Positions 35,805-48,600 of a DNA stretch of 64,000 bases are shown one piece after another. Position numbers and translations under genes: made by a program. The notes under the pieces were generated by a model, which was not told where the DNA came from, did no database searches, and saw nothing but the letters and a program-made list of their open reading frames with translations. The first letter of the stretch is position 1, and each line of letters begins with the position of its first letter. Origin of the DNA: Hydractinia symbiolongicarpus (Eukaryota; Cnidaria; Hydrozoa; Anthoathecata; Hydractiniidae); contig NC_079877.1 in NCBI RefSeq assembly GCF_029227915.1, positions 17,222,851 through 17,286,850 of the forward strand, in the 5' to 3' direction.

Positions 35805-35810
35805 TTTATT
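35805..35810 (-). promoter_or_regulatory. Candidate polyadenylation signal of CLNS1A
   Basis: Minus-strand AATAAA 82 bp below the stop codon at 35892. It supports that stop as the true gene end. Confidence 0.45.
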
Positions 35811-35891
35811 TAGCGGGATTTATTTTTTCCTGGGAATAATAGCCAAATCGCAAATTGAATTTCCAAAAGATCTTATTCAATATTAAAACGT

Positions 35892-38404
35892 CTAAGAAGG
35901 TGGGAGACATGCGCAAGAAAACTTACTGCTATGACCGTTTGTTAGTCCCTCCTCCTGTACCATCTCGCCAAACTCCTCCTGTGTTACTATTTGCATATTT
36001 TGTTGCAGTCGATGTAGTACAGCCTGAACCAGAAAAAAAGTACTAATGACGGTCATAAAAATAAACCACCTAATATATCAAGTAATGAAAATGGCTACCT
36101 GGCCTTCTGATGACAGTTCAATATTTTCTGGATCGTTATCGGACGTGAAAAATTCTTCTTCCTCTATTAACAAAAAAACAAAACGAAAACGTTTTTACAT
36201 CCGAAGTAAATAAACTATATATCAACGTAAGAATGTGAACGAGGCTACAAAAGAAAGAGTATGATTACCAAAAGGTACACGTGATATAGATAGGGGAACG
36301 TCAGAAGTACTACTAATACAAGGTTTATGTTAGTTTACCTATCATTTCATCAGAGTCTTCTTCATCTGGATCGGGATGTAACTCTTGACAATACGTAACG
36401 GCCTCATACATAGCTTTTACTGAAAAATAAAAATGTAGATTGTCATATATAGCACTCCCGCGCCTTAAATTTAATTTCTTCTTTAGACTCCCTGTATCCT
36501 CTACATCAGTGGATTTCCTTCATAAAAACACTATACAAATTTTGATGACAAAATTTTATTTCTGTTGTCGTATTTTTATCAATAAAAGCGTGTAAATAAG
36601 GCGCTAAGAAAATCCGGTTTAAATTTACCAGGTCAGTATGTTTGATTAACCTTGGGATAAACATAACAATTGATATTCTTCGCACCCATTTCCCTGACAA
36701 ATAGCATGCGAGGTTAGAGCGTTCGGAGAAATTTGATTATTTTTAATTCCAGGCAAAATGAATAAAACTATGTTATCTGCTTTGGTGTCGAGCCTTAGTG
36801 TTAACACAATATTTAGCCTTACTATTACTACTTTGTGATGGAACAAATCTGACTTCTGTCACATCTGGTTCTGGATCTCTTTCATCGGATTCGATAGCAT
36901 CTAAAGAAACAAGAACAGCGAGTTACAAGACAGGTAACTAGGGCGTTAGCTAACGTCCTGGTTACCTGTATGTACCTGTAGCATTTATTCTTACGCATTT
37001 TTTAAAATTATTTTTCTGGAGTACAATTAGAAAAGCCTTTTACAATCATCGGTCTGGATTTGTGTACATTTCCAAATTTTCCTTAAATATGAAAATCTTT
37101 TCAGGACACAGAGTCCTACATAGGTAAAATACTGTGGTACGCGGTGTTAGACCGACACAAGAGATATTGTCATTATCTTGGAGCATAGTAAAACCATTTA
37201 TAGCGTCGAGTTTTTCGTGATATTACCATTTTTCAGAGGCGTTTTCTAAGAAGTAAATGCTGTTTACCCAGTCCTGGTCTTCCCAGTCCTGCTTTTTTAA
37301 CTTGGTCTTTCCAGTCCTGGTTTTCTCGGCCCTGGCTGTCTTCACTCCTGTTTTTCTCTGTCCTGTTTTTTTCCACTCCTTGTTTTCTTAGTTCTGGTTT
37401 CCACAGTCCTGGTCTTCTCAGTCCTGGTTTTCTCACTCCTTTTCTTCCAGTCCTGGTTTTCTACGGTCCTGATTTTTTCAGAACTGGTTTTTTAAAGTAC
37501 TTGTTTTCCCAGTGCTAGTTTTCTCAGTGCTGGTTTTTCTAGTCCTGATTTTTCAAACCCTAGTTTTTTCAGTGCAGGTTTTCACAGTCCTAGCGCGTAC
37601 TTTCTTTAAGAAAGAACTTCCAAAGTTTTTGAAGTAACTTTTTCGAACTACAGTTATTTTTAGATTTTTTTTGTAAACTTGAACTAATCTGAAATATTTA
37701 CTTTTACAACATTTTTCTCGAATAAATTAACAACGTTTAAGTATTTTTTCAATAATTATTTAAGAATCAATTTCAGAATTATTTAAGTTTCAAAATGTCC
37801 TACCTGCAGATTCTAGGAGACAAAACAAACATTCGTGTGGAAAGCTGCTGGTATCTCTCGACACTGCGTGCAAAGATATTGATGGATACTGCAGCTTGAA
37901 ACCGTTTTCCTCCGTACTACTTTTCCATATCAGCACACTTGCACAGAAACAATACCAAAAGAAAAATATTAAAATTTTTACATTTTAATTCAGACAAACA
38001 TGCATGAACAGAACACGAAGTAATTTACGATATGCGCAAAAACATTTGTAAAACATTAGAAAATTCTAATAGAGGTGTCGTGTTTAACTTGTACATCAAA
38101 TCTTATTACTGTGTGTGTTTATACCTCCAGCTACTCCTTATCTCAAACACGTACCTTGTCAACACTTTACTGAAATAAATGTTTCAGAAATAGAACACAG
38201 GCATGCAGAAGCATGCAAATTTGATATCTTTGGAGGCGCAACTTATTAAAAAGCTTGTTTGGAAACAAACATAACTCACTTCTCCGTTATATACAGCGTT
38301 CCTTCTCCGCATTCTTTGTCTCCTAGAAAGGCTTTTGTGTTCGTTTCGGTATGGACGATACCTTCAGTCGGTACTTCACAAACTGTTCGAGATACCATTG
38401 TCAT
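35892..38404 (-). CDS. CLNS1A: Methylosome subunit pICln, 6 exons
   Basis: pICln chaperones Sm proteins and presents them to the PRMT5 methylosome during snRNP assembly in the cytosol. Exons: 38404-38280, 37937-37804, 36900-36823, 36419-36339, 36163-36099, 36023-35892, in phase, about 204 aa (human 237). Family landmarks in order: GEGTLYITE, LQYPSISLHAVSRD (PH-like core), an acidic DAIESDERDPEPDVTE, EVRFVPS, then AMYEAV..CQELHPDPDEEDSDE and EGQAVLHRLQ, close to the human FRFVPS and LHPDPEDEDSDD and EGQATLERL. Two in-frame Met codons (residues 1 and 3) could start it. The last exon contains a consensus donor (GTAAGT at 35921-35926), so the final 11 residues may instead come from an unseen exon. 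A minisatellite sits in intron 2. Confidence 0.93.
37267..37600. repeat. Minisatellite of about 17-bp CAGTCCTGGTTTTCT units
   Basis: About twenty imperfect copies of a CAGTCCTGGTTTTCTC-like unit lie in CLNS1A intron 2. The minus-strand open frame here (repeated KPGLRRPGL) is only the repeat read through. Confidence 0.85.
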
Positions 38405-39612
38405 CTATTTGATTTTTCTAGAACGATATTCAAAATTCAAACAAATCGATCAAGACATGTCAGACAATGGTGACTACAGAGCACGATTTCCACAGAACAG
38501 AAACGGTGTTTCCGCAGATTACCGTAATACAGACTTATATTACAAGAACAATTTTATTAGAAAACAAAACTAAGATTTTGCGGAATAAGAACAACCCTAA
38601 GGCTTATTTAAACTAAGAACAGCAGGGGGTAAATTTTGTCTAAAACAAGAACAAAACAGAATAGTAATTTTCTTGCAGTTCTCTCAAGCTATCGATAAAT
38701 GCGTTTGCTTGAAAAGTGACTATTCATCTGACAGTGTAGTGCTTGTGATTGTTTTTTTTATTGTTTATGTACAATAACTGCGAAATAATATTCATATTGG
38801 TGCAGGATCAAAGAACGAGGCTAAATCATAAAGTTGTGTTAATACTATTAACAAATAAGAGCAAATTTGACTAGTAAATATAAGAACAAACCTCTGCTGA
38901 GATTTTACTGGTTCTTATGCACCTCAGTGAGACAACCAATTAAATAATCCACATGTAGTTACAATATTTAAAAAATACTAAATTAGATTTAATTTATTCG
39001 GAAAAGCTTACACTGATTTATAATTACGTTTTATTAAGTTTTGTGTAATGAAATTAAAAACGTTTAGATTAGCTTCCAGGCTCAAAACATTTTCTATACT
39101 CATGTTGTTAAAAAAAGCTTGCCACACAACACGAAGTTGTGGCTTCACATTGATACATCCTTGTAGGTACTTGTCTTTTTTAAATGTCCTGCGTTAAAAA
39201 ACACTTTTTTGTAGTGAATTTTTTTTTAATGTATCTCTCCCTATTGATTCCCACTAAATGCCTATCTGTAAAGTAAGAAAAGCCGTTTTGGCGTTTAGCA
39301 CACACATATATATCGCATTTAAGAGCGTAATTCGGATATCAAGCTTACTTATATCGTTTATGTAAATATTTATTTTACAGACATAAATATTTACAACAGT
39401 CTCCTACGAAATCCGCCCCAGAATAAACATAATATAGTTTTGCACACATTTTCAAAATTCTGCAAAAATAAAAAATTCAGTTAATAAATATAATACAGAT
39501 ATACTATCAATAAACAATAGGTAAGAAAAGTCTCGTAGTGCTCCCCGTCGTAACTTCTGTGAAGTCACAACAAAGTCTTCCGAAGTTTGAATGCATTTAA
39601 AAGCTGTAATCA
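38405..39612. other. Intergenic between CLNS1A start and the winged-helix gene end
   Basis: No coding exon is seen. The upper part should carry the CLNS1A promoter and the lower part the 3' UTR of the next minus-strand gene. A minus-strand AATAAA lies at 39369-39374. Confidence 0.45.
39369..39374 (-). promoter_or_regulatory. Candidate polyadenylation signal of the winged-helix gene
   Basis: AATAAA on the minus strand, 239 bp below the stop codon at 39613. Confidence 0.35.
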
Positions 39613-42600
39613 TTACTGTTTACTAAATCCTGGCTCTTTCTCGCTATGCACACTATTCTGCAGCGACGCTAACCTGGGAAGATTTAGTGAGTTCCCGCTC
39701 GTAATCTCTCCTCCGCTTAGCGAATTTCTACTTGCAATCTCTCCTCCGTTTACGCATGCATGGTTAGGTTTTAACATCCGTTGGTATTGTTGCTGAGTTA
39801 ATAAGACTAAAGTTTGTTGAAGTTGTATAATCAAAGAATCTTTTTGTCGCGAAGACTGCGCTAGTTCTTCTTTTAGGCTGTTTATATCGTTTTTCAGTTG
39901 GTCTGGAAATAAAACAGACAACAAAGATTACTTGATAGAAAAGTGATGGGTAGAAAGGTGCGCACAAATTTTGTACTAAAATTACCTAACCATACCGTGA
40001 ATCCACATCCAATCCCTGACTTATTTTTTATCACCCAAACGATTTTACTTTTCGTAATAAAGTAAGAGGTTGCTTATTTGGCCAAAAAAGATTAATTTTA
40101 TTTTTTCAACACATATCGAGCACTTAAGGTTTTGATTTCTTAGAAGTTGCAAACATAAACAAAACTCTATCGATACTTCAAAAATATAAATACAAGTTGT
40201 TATAACTTTACCGATAACAGACATCAGTCCGTCAAGTTTTTCCTCCATTCTTTTTATTTCATCATCTAGACATATAAAAAGTATGTTAGTTACCAGCAGA
40301 AACTGAGATTGTTGATAACATTTACAACATAAGATTACCCACTTGAAGCAGGTGTAACTGGCGTTTGACACATACTATCTTCCATCGTGGAATGATCTAG
40401 AAAGCACCCAAGCAAATTAAAGATAAAAATCAACGTCGCTGTGTTGTGAAATTTGAAAAGCAAAAGCAAAAAGAAATTCTATTAGCAAAAAATGCTAAGG
40501 TCCACGGATACAACAGCAGTATTATTATGGATACGATCCTAAAAAAAGTGTGATAACGCATTACATTTGACCTAATCCTCAATCACATGACACTTTTTTC
40601 AGTAAAAGTGGACACGCATTTTTGACTATGGCCAACTATTTGCCTTTAATTGGAAGAGATAGGGTAATTAGTGTTTTAACTTTGATTATTACTGATAAGC
40701 CACAAGATATTACCAGTAATTTCATCTTTTTTAAGATTTTACTGATATTTCATTAGAAATTACTGGATATTACCGAGAAAACATATATTATAAACTTGGT
40801 GAGGGGTTCAAGTCCTGAAAGGTACAAAAAACCTTAATTCCCTAATTTTGATGGTTTTTGCACTAAAGTAAACTTCTAATTATCCTTCATGAAACACACG
40901 CTTTTCCTTCAAGACCCTCAGCCTCGCTTGTTGTTTAGCTGTTGCCTAAATATCCCAAGTGAAGTAACCAATTACTTCCAACCTTGTTCCCAGGATTATC
41001 TCCAACACGCTTATATCTGCTTTTTCCTCCCCTGTTAAGAGTCTGGTATAAAGCGTGAAAGAAAGAAAAAGCCTCGGGAATGCGTTTAAACTATTTTTAT
41101 CCTATGTGGAACCTTACATGTAAAGATGCTACAAAAGCCCATGGTTAATTTATCGTTATTGTTGTTTAAAGTTTAGTTTTTAACTTGTCTATCTGAGCCT
41201 GGCCTGTTGCTTATTAGTTGCTTAAATTTCATGAAATTTCAGCCTTGTGTTGCTTATAAAAAAAGCGTGTATCTCAAGCTTGGAAAAAGCTATAGTAAAT
41301 ACTACTATTTGCATATTTCTTAAAATATTAATTTTGCAGATTTTTAAAGCCTAGTATTGTACATGAAGCAGTTTTTTAATATCCCCTTTTCTCGTAAAGC
41401 TACTAAAGAACTTAATTGAAAAAATTAAGTGTCAGAAATAAAGTAACCTATAAGATTTGTTTTAGATTGTTTAGCAATAAAACAGTTTACTCTACACTGA
41501 CCTGTAAATGAAGCGATCTTGCTTAGCTTAAATGTCTGCTCTATAACGACATCACTAAAGTCGCCTTGTCTATCTTCTATATTAAAGACAGGATACGTCA
41601 CATCGAGGTAGTTGTCTGCCAGACCGACACCATAAATATATTTTCCTTCCACCTCATTCTTCATCACTATGGAAGGGAATGCGAGCTCTAATATTTGGTA
41701 TATTTTAGCGTAGGTGACACTTCCTAAGCCTTGCTTTAAGATGTCTGTAATGGTGGAAAACCTTTCACAGTGCTCGGTTGACTTGGCTGTAAGTATTTTT
41801 TTCACCCTAAACAAAACTGTGACGATTCACATGCATGGAAAGAAAAGAAAGAGGATATATAGAGTACAACAACATAAATGTATTGAGTGTCATCATTTTG
41901 AAGATTTTCTGCCAGTTAGGGTATTTAGAGATGAAGCACGATTTTAATGCATAATTTTATTCTTACGCCTTCGAATGTTACAGGTTGAAAAAAAACCTAC
42001 CATGCTGTAGCCTTTTCCAGCCACTGATCACGAGGTTTATATTGTGGCATTATTTCCACCCCTTTAACAGTTGCAAGACCGTCTCGTTTTCGATAGAAAA
42101 TATCTGGAAAAGCTTTTCTCACCAATTGCAAGGCTGCTTTTTCAGTTATTACTTTACCAATCTTTTTACAAAGAACGTTTTTCAGGTCAATAAGTTTTTC
42201 ACGATGACAATCGTTTTTGTATAGAATGCTTTGTAGCCTGAAATAAAAAGGAAAAAATCTTTTCCTTGTTCTTTTTTTACGGCCCTATTGAACATATGTG
42301 AAAAGGTCTAAAAAGATTTTGTCTATAGCGATCACTAAGTCAGTAGAGTATCTGTTATACTAGACAGGTGTCCGCAATTACCAGAAAAGGTTTTGTTAAC
42401 ATTGGTGGAAAAGCAGGAGAAGCTTAATTAAAGGTAGATGGTTAAATTAAAAAAAATTGATAAAGAGTAGAAAAATGCTAAAAGTATCACTGTATTACAA
42501 GTGAAAAGAAAATTTACTTCATTTTTTTTCTTTTCTGAGTTTAGTATCTAATTTTTCGTTTAAGCCCCAAAATATGTCTGCTACAGAAGAATGTGTGCTA

Positions 42601-45600
42601 GTCTGTCCTAGAGAGGTTGTAAATATGATCTGAACAAACTGTCTATAACGAGGTGTCTCTGACATAATTCAGATAGAATAAATTAGAATAGAATAATAAA
42701 AACCTACCAATAAACCAGCTCTTGTTCTTCTTCATTTATAACTGGTTTTGGGAGTGCAGTGCCCCTGACCTTGACAGGAGTAAATTTGACATTATTGCGA
42801 ACGGAATCATGAATAAATTGTAGTCCAACATAAAAAGCGTTCCTGTCAAATGTTTTGCGCACAACACGAGGGAAGACACACTTTATAGCAGCCATGCAGT
42901 TCTCAATGGAAACCTTACCAACATATTGATGAAGAGCCGCATAAACCATACTGCATTTTTCCTTAGCAGCATCCTTTTCTTGGATATTTGAGCGCAACCT
43001 ATTATTCAAAATATTATGATTTATAGTCAGTTTTGTAAAGACGATACTGTATTTGAGATTGCTTGTAGTTATTAGAACATAATACACAAGCAAACACACA
43101 CACATGCTATGAAGTATGAATAAACAAGAAAACACAGGCTGTCTATATTTAGAAGTTTTTTCATCATGAAGCACTATATTTCTGCTATGCAAAGGCTGAG
43201 TGATTGTCAACATATAGATCACAATGAGTTTGGAATGAAGAAAACAAATATATGGAAAGTGAATAAAGTCAAAAAACATTTAGCAAGGCAAGGCAAGAAA
43301 CAATTTTCTTTTTAAAAAAGTATCCACATATCCTTTACATAAGCAATAAAATGATGGTGACTTAGCTTTCAAATATAGGTAGATTAAACATGAATGCAAT
43401 ATACCATTCACAAGCATTTTCTAACCAAATTTTCCTGCTATTTTCTGCAGTTGTGACTTCTTTCTCTGGAAGGCTAATCCCACAATACCATCGTAATCGA
43501 TCTGACCTTCTTGTATAGACGTTGGGAAAAGCCCTTCTAACATGGCCTCCAATGCTGTTCTGTTTTACATGACCAAGTTCTTTACTAGCTATATCAAAAA
43601 GGGTGCGGCAGGACACGCTTCCAAATTTGTCTTCCTTAAATCGCTTTCTTAACCTGGAAAATAAAGTGAAAATAAAACTTTTATATTTAAAACTTTGATA
43701 GAAAATCTCAATCAGGTGCCATAAAAGGTTGCAAGTAAAAGTTTTAATAAAAAGTATCTATATAATAATACGCCACTTCTGTCTGTCTGTGACTTTTGCA
43801 AAGTGGATTATATTCTTCACAATTTTCTTTAACAAATTCTATAAAACATCGCCTATAAAATTGTTCTGTAATTTACCAAACTTTAACGCTAAAATAGTAT
43901 TGACGTCAAAGGAAAGTTAATTAAGATTAGTGAAGCCATTACAGTGCACCTAATATTTTGAGGCCAAATAACTTGGAAACGAGTTGGTGACGTCAATGTT
44001 TTTTAACCGCGTGGGTAACTAGGGACCACCTGGGACCAACTTGGGTAATTTTCCAAACCTGGGTCCCCAAATCCGTTTCGGAATGAACGGGTTTATGACG
44101 TCATAAAAAACCTTTAAACCACAATATTTACGTAACCCTTTGTCAAAAGTACACGATCCTATACATTTTCTTGATCAGCGTTTCAAGATCTATACGAGGG
44201 AGGCAACAGGTACATGAATTTCTGAAAAAAATTTTTTTGTGTTTTCACGGGCCTTTGCTGACGTCAGCACAATTTTTAAACACTTATATCTCTTTTTGTG
44301 TTCCTCGAAAACATATCATCCTACACATTATTTTGATCAGCGTGATTCAACCTCTACACATTACAATAAAATAATAAAATAAATTTCCCTAACTTTTTTG
44401 GGATCTTCACTGCTGACGTCAGCAAAACATCTAAAACAACCTATTTTTCTATTGCCCATCTGCCTAAGTGGATTTCTCCACGGGCCTTATCGACTAGTAT
44501 ATAATAATAAGCTGTTTTCCACAAACTAAGGCTATTTTATTCATCAGATGGACATAAATCTGCCTCAAAATCTTTGAAGGATAGCAGTTAAAGATTTATT
44601 TTTTCATAGTGTGCTCTCAAGCTTCTAAATTTGAATAGAAAACTTTCAATACTTACAGACTTTTCTATTAACTAGCTGCATACTTTTACTGCCTGATTCT
44701 ATTAAGCACTGATCCCTGACTAAACTCTTAACAACCAAGGGAATTATTTAATGAGCTGACTTTGATATTGGCCAAAAAAAACAAAGAAATACAAATGTGT
44801 TAACACCTAATTTATTATACTATTTCCAGCTGCATACTGCATCCAGCTCACATATCATGAATTATAATAAACTCATTTATGGTCACTAGAATTCTAGCAT
44901 TTCAATGTACAATACTGCAACTAATCATCACATAACTCTCTCACAGTAACCCACCAAATCTTTTTTGATATCCTGTCTAGTCAACTCAGGTAACACCTTA
45001 CTTGACTACGCAGGAACAATAAAGAATCTCCTATAACCTTTAGTAAACAGCTTCACTTTACCCCCAATGCTGTAAAAAACACTGTTTAAAAAACCTTAGT
45101 TGCTTAAACTTGCATAATAATTTTAAGATAACTTTACTGCTTTGTAAAAACAACTAACATTCGTTATTTTCATCTTGATATATTTTGCCATTCACTCTAA
45201 ACCAAACAAATGTGCTATAACTTAACTTATTAAACTAACTTTCCTTGCTTGTAAAGTTACCTTCCATCATTTCGTTCAAAATTTTCTCCCACATCATTCT
45301 GATTTGGTATGCATGCTAATCTGTTTAAACAGCATACAGCATATAATGTGCTGTACAACAAACCTTAGAAGTATTCATTTTTGCAGACATTTTGGCTGAA
45401 TTCATTTTAACTTGCATCATGATAAATAATACTCACAAAAAATTTATGACATTTTTCCAGAGTAAATAAAATCCCAATTTGAAGAAAAAACACTAAACGT
45501 ATAGTCAGTAAATTATGGGAATGTGCCTACCATAACATAATTTTCTCCTCGCTAGGTACATTGGGGATGAACCGTAAACCTAGATAATATATCTCTTCCT

Positions 45601-48600
45601 TGTTATTACTTTGTTGAGCTTGCAGATCAGGAAATGTTGCAACCAAACATTTGTGAACAGCTGCTGCACTGTGACCAGGCATCAATTCATTTACCACCTG
45701 AGTTATATCGCTTAGACTCTCACTGTGTCCATCATTGAGTTCCAAAAGAGATTTAAGGCTATAAAAAAAGTAAGGAATGTCCTGAGTACTTATTTTGCGG
45801 CACTAAATTCTTGAAAATAAATTCCAGAAAATTTATTTTAATTAAATCTTTAATAAAAACTTATCTTTTATACTGCTATATTATACTAAATATTAAATTC
45901 ATTTCTACTGAAAAAATGTTATTCTTGGTAGGGATACAGGCTTGGTCAGGAGAATTTACCCCTGTGAGCACTAAATCGCCTACGTAAATTAATATACGTA
46001 AGAAACCATGTGTGATCAAAAAAGCAAATTAGTTTGGTGGAGTGATCAAAAGTCTAAAATATGTACATTTTTTCTGACGTTTTTCAACAGCTGCAAAGGA
46101 TCGTCAAATTTGGGTAGTGTTTGGGGTAGTAGTTTTATTCTACTGACCAGATAATTATGTGTTCTCCTTTGCTGCTGACTTCTAGTTTTATAGATAGAAA
46201 CCATCCTAATGATTCGCATTGAAAGTTTTTAATTAGCGAACATTTTTAAATGTAAATAACTTGAAAACAAGACTTTCCCCAATGAAGGTCCTTTTAACTG
46301 TGTGATCAACTCCACAGTCTCTCATTTCAAAAGGGAAGTGGCATGGGGCATCTGGTCTGCAGAATTATTATGCAAAATTTAAATGTGGCTGAATTACGTG
46401 TTGAAAAGTGAAACATAGAGGAAAGAGCTGTTATATGTGGATTCCCACCTAAAACTAAGTTTTAGTTGTATTTCTAACATGGGTAACATTAGTAACCAGC
46501 ATAAGTTTATTAACCTTTCCGCACCGCTGTATTTTACTTTTCTCAGTACCCGGCACCGCTGTATTTTTAAAAATTTCATGCGGCTTACTAAAACTTTCAT
46601 AAAAGTTTAACTGCATGTCCTAAAGTAAAAAATGACCCCATTCTGTAAAGTAGAATAGTTCCTCTAACAAAATTATACAAGAAAAGCTAATAAAAACAAG
46701 TGGAAGGTTAGGTACCAATCGTCGAGCACTTGCGAAAAAAGAGTATAATAGATTTCAAAGCATTTATTGATGCACAAACCCACACCACACACAGCACACC
46801 AATGTCGGGTATCTTTTCGCACTCCAAGTTTGCTGCAATAAACACATTTCCTTTGAGATCTTGATTTGTTAGCTGTAGATGGTACTGGTGAAATAAAATT
46901 CCGTTCAACAAGCCTCAACATATTTGCTTCTACAGGATCCGCATTGGGACTGGTAGAAGATGAAGAGCCTGCAGATGCGTGAAACGTGATAATTTCCCCA
47001 ATAAGAATGGTACAGAAGATCGATTAGATGATCGATTTTGCTTTGTGGGTTCATCTTCTTCCAAAGAATGAAACTATTATACACTGAGATGTCAATAAAC
47101 AACTCTGCTAACTTGCAGTACCATTTCACTCTTCTCCTTTGTGTGCTATACAGTATTAACATGTGACTGACTAGATCGACACCACCCATCGTTTTATTAT
47201 AATCCAATATGACATCCGGTTTTTGAATATCTACCCCGGTATTACGATCTATCTTATTTGAATCCAATAATTTAAATGCATGGACAGTTGACAACATGCC
47301 AACATATTTCACCTTCTCTTTGTTTTGGTGACATCTTTCCATGGCATAACGCCAATATTACCCTCAAATTTCGCTTGCGGTGGTGAACCTCTCGCTGGCT
47401 TCCAAAACCAAAAATCATCGGGAGGTTAGCTTTTTTTCCATAAAGTTCCATAGCAGTCTGTATCATTCAGCAACAACGCTTCTGCCAACTCAGGTGAAGT
47501 GTAATAATTATCCAAGGTAACAGAATATCCCTTGTTGAGGTAGTCGTGAAGTAATGAGAGAACTACTTTTAAGAGACTTTTGTAGGTATCGAACGGTAAA
47601 TCAAGGTTGGCCGGTGGATTTGGATACTCTGTTGTTGCTCCTGAGTAAATAATAAAATTGAGTAAGTATTCACTTTGACTTTCACATAACATAAATACTT
47701 TGACACCATACCGTTCTCTTTTACTCAGAATATAAATGCGAAAACTCAATCGACCCTTCCAAAGCGAAAGGTACTCATCAATCGTGAAGTGCTCTGAGGG
47801 AGTATAATTTCCTTTGAATTTTGAAATCAAATGTTCAAGGAACAAGCAAGTTTTTTCAAACCGTCCACGAGATCTTCAGTTTCTGGATTAGTAAAGTGAA
47901 TTATTTTTCGCAACTGTTTGAACTGGTCTCTTCTTATAAGCCGACTGAATATCGGAGTCGAGAGAATGTGTTGACGACTCCAATATGAATGAATAGTTGG
48001 CTTATGATTCATCCCCATTAGCAGACAGCAACAAATATAGATCCATAATTCATCCCTGTCCGTGTCTTTCCAGAGGTTGAATAGAGATCTCCACTTATTG
48101 TTCATATGAGCTTGAACAGGATCATTCATTATAATATCAGCATTACTTGACTATGTCGTCAATAAGTTCATTTGTTATCAATTCTTTAAAGACACTAAAT
48201 GGACTTGTTCGGTCATCTGGATTAGTGTTTATATGCTCTCTTGATATAAAAGGAATCTTCCGCGAGGGCGTGCAGGGCTCACCCATGTATCTGGCTCCAT
48301 TGACAAGTCAGGCGTACTTTGCCCACGTCCAGGACCGCGTCCACGTCCACGCCCATGAGTACCATTGGGTCCACCACGAGTGCGAATCCCGCCTCCACGT
48401 GCACAGATGCTTCTTCCTTGTACGTATACGCTTCCGTGGGAATTCTACATCACTTTCTTCCGAAGAATTATCAGAGTAATTCACCATATTTGGAGTTTGA
48501 GTTGTTGTTTCAGCGTCTGACCGAGTTGTTGAAGAAGCGTCATCATTTGTTACTGCATAAGTTTGTACTGAATAGGAATCATTCAAGGATGCAGATGTTG

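Noticed and set aside
37233-37436. 67-aa minus-strand frame with KPGLRRPGL-like repeats
   Set aside because: It is the translation of the CLNS1A intronic minisatellite, not a gene.
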